Part shown: in pieces, positions 34,890-43,525 of the stretch
Numbering within the stretch: position 1 is the first letter of the stretch
Layout: every line of letters starts with the position of its first letter
Made by a program: the position numbers and the translations under genes
From: JAOARY01 sp045345765
GTDB taxonomy: Bacteria; Bacillota; Clostridia; Peptostreptococcales; Peptostreptococcaceae
Assembly: GCA_045345765.1 (NCBI GenBank)
Contig: CP148265.1
Span: 3,038,001-3,102,000 of the forward strand
Reading direction: 5' to 3'
DNA: 64,000 bases
Notes under the pieces: generated by a model
Seen by the model: only the letters and a program-made list of their open reading frames with translations
Told to the model about the DNA's origin: nothing
Database searches by the model: none

Positions 34890-36233
34890 TTAGGCAGCTT
34901 TTAATTTTAGCATATTTCTCAATGTATTCTTTTGCATAATATATCCAATTATTATCATAACAAAATCAACTAATGGTTGTGTATACCATACAGCCATTAC
35001 TCCAAAATATTTAGGGAATAAAAGTATACAAGGAACAAAGAATATTAATTGTCTTAATAATACTATCTTGCCTGCTTTTTTTCCATGTCCAATAGATTGG
35101 AAGAACGTAACATTCATAACCATTACCCCATATAATATATACACGCTATAAAACATTCTAAAATTATTAACACCGTTATTAATTATATTATCACTTACAT
35201 TAAATATTTTTAATAAAGTTTGTGGAAATAACTGTGCTGGAATCCAAAATACTGCTGCTAATATAATTCCACCAAGCATAAATACATTCATAGATTTTTT
35301 TACTCTATTATATTGTTTTGCTCCAAAATTTGTTCCAACTACTGGCTGCAATCCTTGGCTCATACCCCAAAGAGGAATAAAAGAAAAACTATATAATCTC
35401 ATGCTAGCAGCCATCAAAATACCACCATCTTCTCCACCATACTGGAATGCAACTCTATATAATAAGGTCTGTTGTATCATAAACAGTAATTGCATAAGCA
35501 TTGCAGAAACTCCTACCATGAACATTTCACTATAAATTTCTTTTTCAAACTTAATTTTATTAATTTTAACATTTGTGCTTTTTTTTCTAAAATAATTTAA
35601 AGTCATCAAAGCCTGAATCATTTGAGCTAAAACAGTTGCGATTGCAGCTCCTTCTATTCCCTTATCTTTTAATACAATCATAAATATTGGATCTAATATA
35701 ATATTTATGATTGCTCCCAAAACCATTATTTTCATAGCTTCCTTCATAAGTCCTTGTCCACGTATAACCATATTAGAACTTTGTGTGAAATTTACAAATA
35801 CTGAACCTATAAAAACAATACGTAAATATCTAAATGCTAAAGCTGAAATTTCATCAGTTGCTCCAGCTACTGCTAAAAATTGTTTTGCAAAAGTTATTCC
35901 TAAAATAGTTATACATAAAGATATAAAAATTATCCAAGCAGTTAAATTACCCATAATCTTTCTAGTTATCTTTTGATTGCCTTCACCTAATGCACGAGAT
36001 AATATAGAAGCTGAACCAACCCCGACTAATGTAGCTGTTGCAGTATTTAAAAAAGTTAAGGGCATTGAAATACTAATGGCACTCATAGCTTTTTGCCCTA
36101 TAATTTGTCCTGCAAAGATTCCATCCATCAAGGGATAAAGTCCTATAACCAACATTCCAAGTACGGCTGGTATTGAAAGTTGAAGCATTAAATCTTTAGG
36201 TTCTTTTGTCAAAAGCTGTTTTTTAATATCCAC
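34890..36233 (-). CDS. MATE-family efflux transporter
   Basis: The 447-residue protein has about 12 membrane helices and MATE signatures: PLMDGIFAGQIIGQKAMSA near residue 32, GVGSASILSRALGEGN near 72-87, and GMSQGLQPVVGTNFGA near 298. MATE proteins export small molecules in exchange for H+ or Na+. It is the last gene of the minus-strand run that begins with the two ABC half-transporters, so secretion of the metallophore made by the neighbouring NRPS genes is the most likely role; drug export is the alternative. A strong terminator follows it. Confidence 0.9.
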   Translation of the reverse strand: MDIKKQLLTKEPKDLMLQLSIPAVLGMLVIGLYPLMDGIFAGQIIGQKAMSAISISMPLTFLNTATATLVGVGSASILSRALGEGNQKITRKIMGNLTAWIIFISLCITILGITFAKQFLAVAGATDEISALAFRYLRIVFIGSVFVNFTQSSNMVIRGQGLMKEAMKIMVLGAIINIILDPIFMIVLKDKGIEGAAIATVLAQMIQALMTLNYFRKKSTNVKINKIKFEKEIYSEMFMVGVSAMLMQLLFMIQQTLLYRVAFQYGGEDGGILMAASMRLYSFSFIPLWGMSQGLQPVVGTNFGAKQYNRVKKSMNVFMLGGIILAAVFWIPAQLFPQTLLKIFNVSDNIINNGVNNFRMFYSVYILYGVMVMNVTFFQSIGHGKKAGKIVLLRQLIFFVPCILLFPKYFGVMAVWYTQPLVDFVMIIIGYIMQKNTLRNMLKLKAA

Positions 36234-36257
36234 TTTTTTTCTCCTTATTTTTTATTT

Positions 36258-37721
36258 TTATATGCACAAATTAAAATATTCTTTTAACCAATTTTCACAT
36301 TGTGATGCTTCTTTCATCCATTTTACTTTTCCTTTTTCTAACAAGCAAACATGATTACATGTATTAGATACCAATTCTGGATCATGAGTTACAATTAAAA
36401 TAGTCTTTCCTTCATCTGCTAAAGATCTTAAAATATTAGAAACTTCAAGCATATGTCTATAATCCAAACCACTTGTAGGTTCATCAAAAATAAGATATTC
36501 TCTACCTGATACAACAGCGCAAGCTATTGCTACTCTTTGTTTTTGTCCCCCTGATAAAGCCATTGGATGTGTTTTGTAGAATTTGTTCAAATTTAAAGAA
36601 TTTAATACTTTTTTAGCATGACAATCATCATAATTATCAAAACTTAATTTTATTTCTTCTTCAACACTTTCTGTAAACAATTGATGATTTACATCTTGCA
36701 TAACCATAAAAAATTCTTTACATCTTTTATTTCCAGATAGTGATTTTCTATTACATTCCATCATTCCACTAGGTTTCTTTACCAAACCACATAAATTTTG
36801 AACAAATGTTGTTTTTCCAGCTCCATTATCGCCTAAAATTGCTACGATTGAACCTTTTTTTATTTCTAATTTATCTATATTTAATACACATCTTTGTTCA
36901 TATTTTTTGTAAAAATTCTTCAGAACAATTTTTTGTTCACATTTACTACAGTGCTGACATTTAAATGATTTTGGAGTTAATTGTCTTAATCCCATTTCAT
37001 TTAGTTTTTTTCCATCTATTTTTTTAAATTCTTCAACATCAAAATCGTTTTTTATTTCGCCGTTATCCATATAAATCACTCTAGTTGCTATATCCATAAG
37101 ATAATGTAATCTGTGTTCTGCAATTATTATAGTTTTGCCAGCGTCTTTCCATTGTTTTATTATTTTTGCTAATTTAGATATAGAAGCAATATCTAAATTT
37201 GATGATGGTTCATCCATTACAATAATTTCTGGAAGTAATGCTGCAACTGAACCACAAGCTATCCTTTGTTTTTCACCACCTGAAAGTTCAAATATACTTC
37301 TTTCTAATAAATCTTTTAAATCCAAAGGGGTTATAACATCATTAACACGTTTGCATATTTCTTTTGGATTCATACCTGCATTTTCACATCCAAAAGCTAA
37401 TTCATCTGTTGTATTAACATTAAAAAACTGAGTTCTTGGATTTTGAAATACAGATCCAACTTTTAAAGATAATTCTTCAAGTAATACATTTTTTATATCC
37501 AAGTCACAAACACTAACATCTCCATTTAATTCGCCTTCATAATAATGAGGGATAAGACCATTTAGAAGTCTTGTTATAGTTGTTTTTCCACAACCAGATT
37601 CTCCGCAAATAAGTACTACTTCACCTTTTTTTATATCCAAATCTATATTATTAAGTTCCAAATTATTATTTTCTTCATCATCATTTTGATATTTAAATGA
37701 TATATTTTTTAATGAAATCAA
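36258..37721 (-). CDS. ECF-type ABC transporter, two fused ATPase domains
   Basis: The 487-residue protein carries two nucleotide-binding domains in one chain. The first (about 1-235) has Walker A GESGCGKTT, signature LSGGEKQR and Walker B IIVMDEPS; the second (about 265-487) has GDNGAGKTT, LSGGQKQR and YLIFDEPT. A Cys-rich linker (CQHCSKCEQK, about 254-263) lies between them. This corresponds to EcfA and EcfA' fused. It overlaps the EcfT-like gene by four bases (ATGA) and belongs to the same operon as the S-component gene. Together they would import a small molecule, here probably the ferric metallophore or a related ligand. Confidence 0.9.
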   Translation of the reverse strand: MISLKNISFKYQNDDEENNNLELNNIDLDIKKGEVVLICGESGCGKTTITRLLNGLIPHYYEGELNGDVSVCDLDIKNVLLEELSLKVGSVFQNPRTQFFNVNTTDELAFGCENAGMNPKEICKRVNDVITPLDLKDLLERSIFELSGGEKQRIACGSVAALLPEIIVMDEPSSNLDIASISKLAKIIKQWKDAGKTIIIAEHRLHYLMDIATRVIYMDNGEIKNDFDVEEFKKIDGKKLNEMGLRQLTPKSFKCQHCSKCEQKIVLKNFYKKYEQRCVLNIDKLEIKKGSIVAILGDNGAGKTTFVQNLCGLVKKPSGMMECNRKSLSGNKRCKEFFMVMQDVNHQLFTESVEEEIKLSFDNYDDCHAKKVLNSLNLNKFYKTHPMALSGGQKQRVAIACAVVSGREYLIFDEPTSGLDYRHMLEVSNILRSLADEGKTILIVTHDPELVSNTCNHVCLLEKGKVKWMKEASQCENWLKEYFNLCI

Positions 37722-38464
37722 AAACTCACCCCTCTTAAAACACCATATAAAGTTAAACTTATAGATATTAATGCTAATAAATAATCATAAGTAGAAAATC
37801 CAATAACTGCAATACTTGTTCTTTTAACATCAACACCAAGTCCTCGAGTAAGTGCTGCTGCTGAAAGTTCTTCCCCTATTTTTGCTATTGAAATTAAAAG
37901 CGGTATTATTCTATATTCTATATAAAGCATTGGGTGTCTTAATGAGTAAAAACTACCAAATTGTAGTCCTCTCATCTTCATAGCTTTTTTTATTGCTTCA
38001 GATTCTTCTTTAATTGTGGGTAAAAATCTAAATAATACACATACAGGTATTATGAATTTATCACTAACTTTCCATTTTTTCATAGCTGCAACAAAATCTC
38101 TTACTGATGTTGAATCTATTATATAGTAACCAAACATAAATGTTGGAAATATTTTTACTACAAGTGCAACAGAAAGTATTACAATAGCATTTAATAAAGC
38201 TCCTAAAGTCCAAGTGTTATGAGCATAAGCTGCGAAAACACCAAAACTAAATAAACCTCCATAAATAATAGCTATTTTAAATTGTTTATTAATCAACAAT
38301 AAAGCAAACGGAATTGATGCTAATAAAATTAGCATCAATATATCTTTACCAAAGACAACCAAAGAAACAGATAAAAAAGCCATAAAAAGTATTTTTGTTC
38401 TAGGATCTAGATAAAAACCTCTTTGTCTTTGAGGTTTAAATATATATTCTTTAACATCTTCCAT
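37718..38464 (-). CDS. ECF-type transmembrane component (EcfT-like)
   Basis: The 248-residue protein has about five membrane helices and the CbiQ/EcfT coupling segment: AIKKAMKMRGLQFGSF (about 158-173) and ELSAAALTRGLGVD (about 199-212), both with the A-x-x-x-R-G pattern that docks to the ATPases. It would link the substrate-binding S component to the fused ATPases. It shares one base with the S-component gene and overlaps the ATPase gene, showing a tightly coupled operon. Confidence 0.88.
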   Translation of the reverse strand: MEDVKEYIFKPQRQRGFYLDPRTKILFMAFLSVSLVVFGKDILMLILLASIPFALLLINKQFKIAIIYGGLFSFGVFAAYAHNTWTLGALLNAIVILSVALVVKIFPTFMFGYYIIDSTSVRDFVAAMKKWKVSDKFIIPVCVLFRFLPTIKEESEAIKKAMKMRGLQFGSFYSLRHPMLYIEYRIIPLLISIAKIGEELSAAALTRGLGVDVKRTSIAVIGFSTYDYLLALISISLTLYGVLRGVSF

Positions 38465-39051
38465 TATGCTATACCTGCTTTTTTGAAATGTTTCTTTAAC
38501 ATTTTCTTACCTATTAAAGCTCCAATAACACAACCAATAAACAATAGTCCTACTCCTCCAAAAAGCATCCATTTAGGCATAACCATAGCTAATTGATTTG
38601 CATATTGGTCTCCCATAGAGCCTCTAACTTCAACAAGGTAATCTTTCATAAACCAAATAGGTAGTTGAATTCCTATTATTCCAGTTGAAAAAAACCAATA
38701 TCCAATAACTATATATTTAAAATCTTTATAATTAGCTTTTTTGAATGCTAGTTCAGCTAAGATACCAGATATAAAATATGTAACTAAAACAGACCAAGGA
38801 TAACCAATTAAAAACCAAGCTAAAGAAAGTATGATTGAAGAAATAAATATCATACCTGGCTTTTTGATTTTTGTCATATAAAGCATAAATGGTATTCCTG
38901 TTACTATAGGCCAAATTAAAAACAATGCTGGGTATATTATTGGTATAGCTGTTAATAGACCTACTACAAAAAATACTACTAAATAAAGCGCTGTGTATAT
39001 CCCTATATTTATTAAATCTTTTACATTTAATGATTCTTTTTTCTTTTGCAT
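38464..39051 (-). CDS. MptD-type ECF substrate-binding membrane protein
   Basis: The 195-residue protein has about five or six membrane helices and begins with a basic cytoplasmic stretch (MQKKKESLNVKDLINIGIYTALYL). The A-x-x-x-A-like first helix and the conserved-looking FLIWPIVTGIPFMLYMTKIKKPGMI loop fit the MptD (TIGR02185) family of predicted ECF S components, which occur next to siderophore-type NRPS and YbtP/Q-like genes in some Bacillota. Its ligand is unknown; context suggests a metallophore. Confidence 0.82.
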   Translation of the reverse strand: MQKKKESLNVKDLINIGIYTALYLVVFFVVGLLTAIPIIYPALFLIWPIVTGIPFMLYMTKIKKPGMIFISSIILSLAWFLIGYPWSVLVTYFISGILAELAFKKANYKDFKYIVIGYWFFSTGIIGIQLPIWFMKDYLVEVRGSMGDQYANQLAMVMPKWMLFGGVGLLFIGCVIGALIGKKMLKKHFKKAGIA

Positions 39052-39071
39052 GTTTTTTCCTCCAATAATTA

Positions 39072-40814
39072 TTATTTATAATCTTTTACCAATGACCAAT
39101 TTTGTGATTGTTCTCTAGCTTTAATAAAATTGTTATAAATTCCTTCAATATTTTTTAGACTACTGTGAGTTCCTTCTTGAACAACAAAACCTTTATCCAT
39201 AACAATTATTTTATTTGCATTTTTTATTGTTGCTATTTTATGTGCAATTGTTATTACTGTTTTGTCTTTAGTTAGATTTTTCATAGCCTTTACAATCAAA
39301 TGTTCATTTTCTAAGTCAACGCTGGATGTCATTTCATCCAAAATAATAATAGGAGAATCTTTTATTATAGCTCTAGCTATAGAAATTCTTTGTTTTTCAC
39401 CTCCTGAAAGCGTTGATCCACCTTCTCCTATTACAGTTTCATAGCCATTTGGTAAATTACTAATAAATTCATGACAACAAGCCTTTTTGCAAGCATCAAT
39501 AATTTCCTTCTTTGTTGCCTTTTTGTTTGCGAATTTTATATTATTTTCAATACTATCATTAAATAAGTACACATCTTGAAACACCATACTTATTTGTTTC
39601 ATCAAACTATCATATTTTATATCTTTTATATCTTTGTTTCCTATTTTTATCTTTCCTGATTTGACATCAAAGAACCTACTAATTAGTAAACACAATGTGG
39701 TTTTCCCACTACCTGAAGTACCAACAATAGCAGTAGTTTCATTTGAATTTAATTTTATATTTATATTATTTAATGCGTTTTCATCTTCATAAGAGAAATT
39801 TACATTTTCAAATTCTATAGAGAAATCATTTGAATCAAATTCTTCACCTTCATCACTAAATATAGGAATATTCATAGTATCTTCTAATAAATCTAATTGA
39901 TTATTTGTTCTTCTCGCTAAAAATACTGTGTCTCCCATATTTTCTAATTCTGAATATATAAAGAATGATGCTACTATAAATATACTTGCATAAGTTTTAT
40001 CTATAATTTGATTAGCTAACATATAACAAGAACTTAAAACAATAAAACAAGATGTAATCTTAAATGTAAATTGATATAATCTAATCATTCCAGCCATTTG
40101 TCTTTCTTGTTTATAATCCATTTGTCTTTTTTGCTCAAAAGCTTTGCTAACACCATCTTTTTTTGTTCCAACTTTATTAAAACTCCTAAGAACGCTAATC
40201 CCTCTTATATATTCAATTGTTTTTATAACTAAATTATTTTGAACTATTTCAAGTTCTTTTGTACATAGTGAAGCTCTTTTGTTTACAATACTTAATATAT
40301 AAAAAGCAATTGACATCCCTATTAAAGATATTAACCCTAGTATTAAAGAATTATAAAAAAGCATTATTAACATAAATAAAGTCATAGAAAATGATACTAA
40401 TATATTTGATATAGTCATCATTGAAAAATTCTCAAGTCCTGTTATTGTAGTAGTCATTACCCCTTGAATTTTTCCAAGATTATTTTCATTAAAATAACTC
40501 ATCTGTGCATTTTTTAATTTATCTGCTATTTCTAATCTATAATCTTTAAAAACATCAAAGCCAGCAGCTGTTATATATATATCTATTAACCATTGGAATA
40601 TGAATCTAAATAAAACAGAAGCTAAAATTATATAGAAAGAATTCTTTATAATGTCTAAACTCAAATTATTTATATTTAAAAATATATAAAAAACTCCAAA
40701 AAACATAGTTCCTATAGAAAATGCTTTTAAAATATTAAACAAAGAACCTATTAATATCTTTTTTTTATTTTTTTTAGAAAGATTTAAAACACGTTTAAAT
40801 ATTTTATATAACAT
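39072..40814 (-). CDS. ABC half-transporter, YbtQ/IrtB-like
   Basis: The 580-residue protein has an N-terminal six-helix ABC transporter type 1 domain (about 1-310) and a C-terminal ATPase domain with Walker A GTSGSGKTT, signature LSGGEKQR and Walker B IIILDEMTS. It is a half-transporter and its partner is the adjacent, equally sized gene ending at 40815. Pairs of this kind next to yersiniabactin-type NRPS genes (YbtP/YbtQ, IrtA/IrtB) import ferric siderophores despite an exporter-like fold. The direction of transport cannot be read from sequence alone. Confidence 0.88.
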   Translation of the reverse strand: MLYKIFKRVLNLSKKNKKKILIGSLFNILKAFSIGTMFFGVFYIFLNINNLSLDIIKNSFYIILASVLFRFIFQWLIDIYITAAGFDVFKDYRLEIADKLKNAQMSYFNENNLGKIQGVMTTTITGLENFSMMTISNILVSFSMTLFMLIMLFYNSLILGLISLIGMSIAFYILSIVNKRASLCTKELEIVQNNLVIKTIEYIRGISVLRSFNKVGTKKDGVSKAFEQKRQMDYKQERQMAGMIRLYQFTFKITSCFIVLSSCYMLANQIIDKTYASIFIVASFFIYSELENMGDTVFLARRTNNQLDLLEDTMNIPIFSDEGEEFDSNDFSIEFENVNFSYEDENALNNINIKLNSNETTAIVGTSGSGKTTLCLLISRFFDVKSGKIKIGNKDIKDIKYDSLMKQISMVFQDVYLFNDSIENNIKFANKKATKKEIIDACKKACCHEFISNLPNGYETVIGEGGSTLSGGEKQRISIARAIIKDSPIIILDEMTSSVDLENEHLIVKAMKNLTKDKTVITIAHKIATIKNANKIIVMDKGFVVQEGTHSSLKNIEGIYNNFIKAREQSQNWSLVKDYK

Positions 40815-42545
40815 TTAAACCACCTCACTTCTATTCATAATTGCATCTTTTTCCCATAGATTCTTATATAAAATTGAACTTTTCATCAAATCGTTATGTT
40901 TATTTTTAGCTTCTATTTGTCCATCTTTTAACACAATTATTTGGTCTGCTCCAATTATAGTTGCTAATCTATGAGCTATAATAATTACATTTTTATTTTT
41001 TATCATCTCTCTTATAGCATTTTGTATCAAATAATCAGTTTCTGGGTCTGCATACGCTGTTGCTTCATCTAATATAATTGTTTTAGAATCTTTTAGTATC
41101 GCTCTAGCAAGTGTTATTCTTTGTCTTTCACCACCTGATAATTTTCCCCCAGCATCTCCAACCGTAGTTTCATATCCATTTTTTAAAGAAAGTATAAATT
41201 CATGGGCATTAGCTTTCTTACATGCTTGAATGACTTCCTCATAAGTAGCATCTGATTTACCCATTTTGATATTTTCTATAATGCTCATATCAAATAAGAA
41301 ATTATCTTGAGATACATAACTTATTTCATCCATAAGTTGTTTTGTGGAAATATTTTCAACATCCACTCCACCATATTTTATAAAACCCTCATTTGCTTCC
41401 CAAAATCCAGCCATTAATTTTGCTAATGTTGATTTGCCAGAACCAGAAGGCCCTACAATCGCAGTCATTCCATTCGTTTTTGTTTTAAATGATACATTTT
41501 TTATTATATTTTCATCTTCATAAGCAAAAGATACATTATTAAATTCAAAACCTTCATCATTTAAATTTACTATTTCTTTAGGTCTTTGAATCTCTTTTAT
41601 ATCCAAAAATGATTTAATCGAGCTTAAACTTTCATTTATAAAACTTAATTCCTCCATAAAAACGGTAATTTTTAAAAGAGGACTTATAAATGCAAGTGGT
41701 AATACAATTGACAATAAAAAAGTTTCAATTGTAATTTGTCCAATCATATAAAAATATGAACTTAGAGGTAATGTAAAAAGTAATGTAGATGGCATTATGG
41801 CTTTTGAAGCTGCATTCCAAAACCAACTTTGCTTCCACCAGTTCATAGTCATTTGATGATAATCATTTACTGAAGTAAAAAACTTTTTATATGAACTTTT
41901 TTCTTCACTAAACATTTTTATTACTTTTATCCCATTTATATATTCCACCAAATTAGAATTCATATTATTAGAAACTCTAGTATAGTCTTTCATCTTTTGT
42001 TCATAACCATTAAACAAACCTATGTAAAAAAGTAAACCTATTGGGATTGATACTAAAGAAGCTAATCCAATTCTCCAATCAATCATAAATATATATATGA
42101 TTGTACATAGTGGTGCAATAACATCAGAAACAAATTCAGGTAAAATATGTGCTATTGAATCTTCTAATTTAGATACCTGATCTACGATTAAATTTTTAAA
42201 TTCTCCTACAGATTTGTCTAGTATATAACCCATTTGTACCTTACTCATCTTATTGGTTATTTTAAGTCTTATATTTTTTAAGGCTAAAAAAGCTATACTA
42301 TGTGATATCAAGGTTGATTTATAGGTAAATAAGAATTTAAATATATATGCAAAAATACTATAAAGAATCAAATAATTGATATAATTTAAATCAACATCAT
42401 TTTTAAGTACAAGTCCTACTATTTTAGCGATAAAATAATATGGCATCAGACCTATTATTTCTCCAATTGTAGCTAAAATCATGGAATATGTAATTTTTGA
42501 TTTATTATCTACAAATTCCATTAAAGTTTTAAACGAACGGTTCAT
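40815..42545 (-). CDS. ABC half-transporter, YbtP/IrtA-like
   Basis: The 576-residue protein has a six-helix transmembrane domain (about 1-320) and an ATPase domain with Walker A GPSGSGKST, signature LSGGERQR and Walker B TIILDEATA. No siderophore-interaction (FAD) domain is fused, unlike IrtA. It is the first gene of the transport operon, directly downstream of tetR and of a promoter flanked by two GATAAC-N3-GTTATC palindromes, and it abuts its partner half-transporter with no gap. The ATG follows AGGAGGAG. Confidence 0.88.
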   Translation of the reverse strand: MNRSFKTLMEFVDNKSKITYSMILATIGEIIGLMPYYFIAKIVGLVLKNDVDLNYINYLILYSIFAYIFKFLFTYKSTLISHSIAFLALKNIRLKITNKMSKVQMGYILDKSVGEFKNLIVDQVSKLEDSIAHILPEFVSDVIAPLCTIIYIFMIDWRIGLASLVSIPIGLLFYIGLFNGYEQKMKDYTRVSNNMNSNLVEYINGIKVIKMFSEEKSSYKKFFTSVNDYHQMTMNWWKQSWFWNAASKAIMPSTLLFTLPLSSYFYMIGQITIETFLLSIVLPLAFISPLLKITVFMEELSFINESLSSIKSFLDIKEIQRPKEIVNLNDEGFEFNNVSFAYEDENIIKNVSFKTKTNGMTAIVGPSGSGKSTLAKLMAGFWEANEGFIKYGGVDVENISTKQLMDEISYVSQDNFLFDMSIIENIKMGKSDATYEEVIQACKKANAHEFILSLKNGYETTVGDAGGKLSGGERQRITLARAILKDSKTIILDEATAYADPETDYLIQNAIREMIKNKNVIIIAHRLATIIGADQIIVLKDGQIEAKNKHNDLMKSSILYKNLWEKDAIMNRSEVV

Positions 42546-42570
42546 AATCTCCTCCTAATTTTTTATTTAA

Positions 42571-42585
42571 GATAACAAAGTTATC
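42571..42585. promoter_or_regulatory. Operator palindrome 1 (GATAAC-N3-GTTATC)
   Basis: GATAACAAAGTTATC, a perfect 6-3-6 palindrome, in the 5' leader of the transporter operon close to its ribosome site. The same core recurs at 42636 and 63710. Confidence 0.75.
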
Positions 42586-42611
42586 TAAGAAACTAAAAAA
42601 AAATTTCAGTT

Positions 42612-42640
42612 AATATATGTTGTTATAAGCAATATGATAA
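42612..42640 (-). promoter_or_regulatory. Promoter of the transporter operon
   Basis: On the minus strand TTATCA (42635-42640), 17 bases, then TATATT (42612-42617). The -35 is embedded in operator palindrome 2. Confidence 0.5.
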
Positions 42641-42666
42641 CTTTGTTATCTTTTGCTTATAACAAC
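42619..42666. promoter_or_regulatory. Long hairpin enclosing operator palindrome 2
   Basis: GTTGTTATAAGCAA (42619-42632) and its complement (42653-42666) are perfect 14-base arms around GATAACTTTGTTATC (42636-42650). The whole forms a nearly continuous 20-bp stem immediately after the tetR stop. It may be the tetR mRNA 3' structure and a compound operator at once. On the minus strand a T9 run follows only after 15 more bases. Confidence 0.7.
42636..42650. promoter_or_regulatory. Operator palindrome 2 (GATAAC-N3-GTTATC)
   Basis: GATAACTTTGTTATC, a perfect 6-3-6 palindrome overlapping the predicted -35 of the transporter promoter. Its centre is 65 bases from palindrome 1, close to six helical turns. 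Confidence 0.78.
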
Positions 42667-42674
42667 AATCAAAT

Positions 42675-43292
42675 TTACAGACCAAAAATACTTTTCCAAC
42701 CAATTTTATAAAACTCAACAACCGTTTTTATGCATTTAAAGGCTTCTTCTTGACTATATTCATGTGCAATCACTTCAAATATTGAAGACATATAAGCATT
42801 TATAAGCATATGAATTTCTTTTTCTGAAAGCTCTTTTACATTATAATTTTTTTCTTTTAAAAATTTTATAAATTTTAAAGTATTTTTTGTTTCAATATCT
42901 GAAATATCATGTAAAAAATGTTCATACTTTGTTCCATCTGAAAATAAAAGAACCAATCTAAATTCATCATAATACTTATATATTAAATCAACAAAAGATA
43001 ATATAGCTTCATCATTCATGTCCCAAAATTCATTTATATCTTGTTCTTCAATTGTTTTATATAGAGTATCTTCGCTAATATAGTAAATCTTTTTTAATTC
43101 TTTAATAGCCTTACTAACAAGTTCATCAAAAACTTCATCTTTTCCTTTAAAATGTCTATAAAATGCTCCTGTAGTAACATTTGCACCTTTACATATTGTT
43201 CTAAGATTAGATCTTTCATATCCAAATTTCAAAAAATTTAATTTTGCACTTTGTAAAATATCTTCATGTGTTTCATTATAACTATTTCCCAT
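42675..43292 (-). CDS. TetR-family transcriptional regulator
   Basis: The best start is the ATG at 43290-43292 (MGNSYNETHED), ten bases after AAGGAG, giving 205 residues; a TTG seven codons upstream lies within the ribosome site. The N-terminal helix-turn-helix (about residues 8-53: ILQSAKLNFLKFGYERSNLRTICKGANVTTGAFYRHFKGK) is typical of TetR; the rest is the helical ligand domain. It sits between the NRPS genes and the transporter genes. The three GATAAC-N3-GTTATC palindromes next to it and at the NRPS promoter are its most likely operators. Whether it senses the metallophore is unknown. Confidence 0.9.
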   Translation of the reverse strand: MGNSYNETHEDILQSAKLNFLKFGYERSNLRTICKGANVTTGAFYRHFKGKDEVFDELVSKAIKELKKIYYISEDTLYKTIEEQDINEFWDMNDEAILSFVDLIYKYYDEFRLVLLFSDGTKYEHFLHDISDIETKNTLKFIKFLKEKNYNVKELSEKEIHMLINAYMSSIFEVIAHEYSQEEAFKCIKTVVEFYKIGWKSIFGL

Positions 43293-43330
43293 AAAATCTT
43301 TTCTCCTTATCAATAAGTTTATTAGTTTAG

Positions 43331-43336
43331 ATTATA
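43331..43336 (-). promoter_or_regulatory. Extended -10 of tetR
   Basis: TGGTATAAT on the minus strand, 38 bases before the tetR ATG. A 10-base direct repeat (CTTATTGATA) occurs once just upstream of it and once at the ribosome site. Confidence 0.55.
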
Positions 43337-43399
43337 CCATATCAATAAGGCAAATATATTTTCATTTTGTTCAAATACAAAAATTTTATAAAAAAATAA

Positions 43400-43414
43400 A
43401 AATAATTATTATCA
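43400..43414. promoter_or_regulatory. Imperfect Fur box upstream of tetR
   Basis: On the minus strand TGATAATAATTATTT matches the 7-1-7 Fur box at 13 of 15 positions. It lies about 65 bases upstream of the tetR -10, so it may control read-through or a more distal promoter. Confidence 0.4.
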
Positions 43415-43422
43415 GATGGAGA

Positions 43423-43442
43423 TTATCAATATAAATTGATAA
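43423..43442. promoter_or_regulatory. Perfect 8-4-8 palindrome upstream of tetR
   Basis: TTATCAATATAAATTGATAA has 8-base perfect arms around ATAA. It follows the half-site GATAAC at its right end. Its binding protein is unknown. Confidence 0.4.
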
Positions 43443-43525
43443 CCCCTATCATTAATAATAATTAATTTATTCATTAAAATCAATACCTAATATAAATTTT
43501 TAAGATAATTTATGATTAAATTTAT

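Noticed and set aside
43423..43442. The 8-4-8 palindrome upstream of tetR as a fourth copy of the operator
   Set aside because: Its arms (TTATCAAT) and spacing differ from GATAAC-N3-GTTATC; only a half-site is shared.
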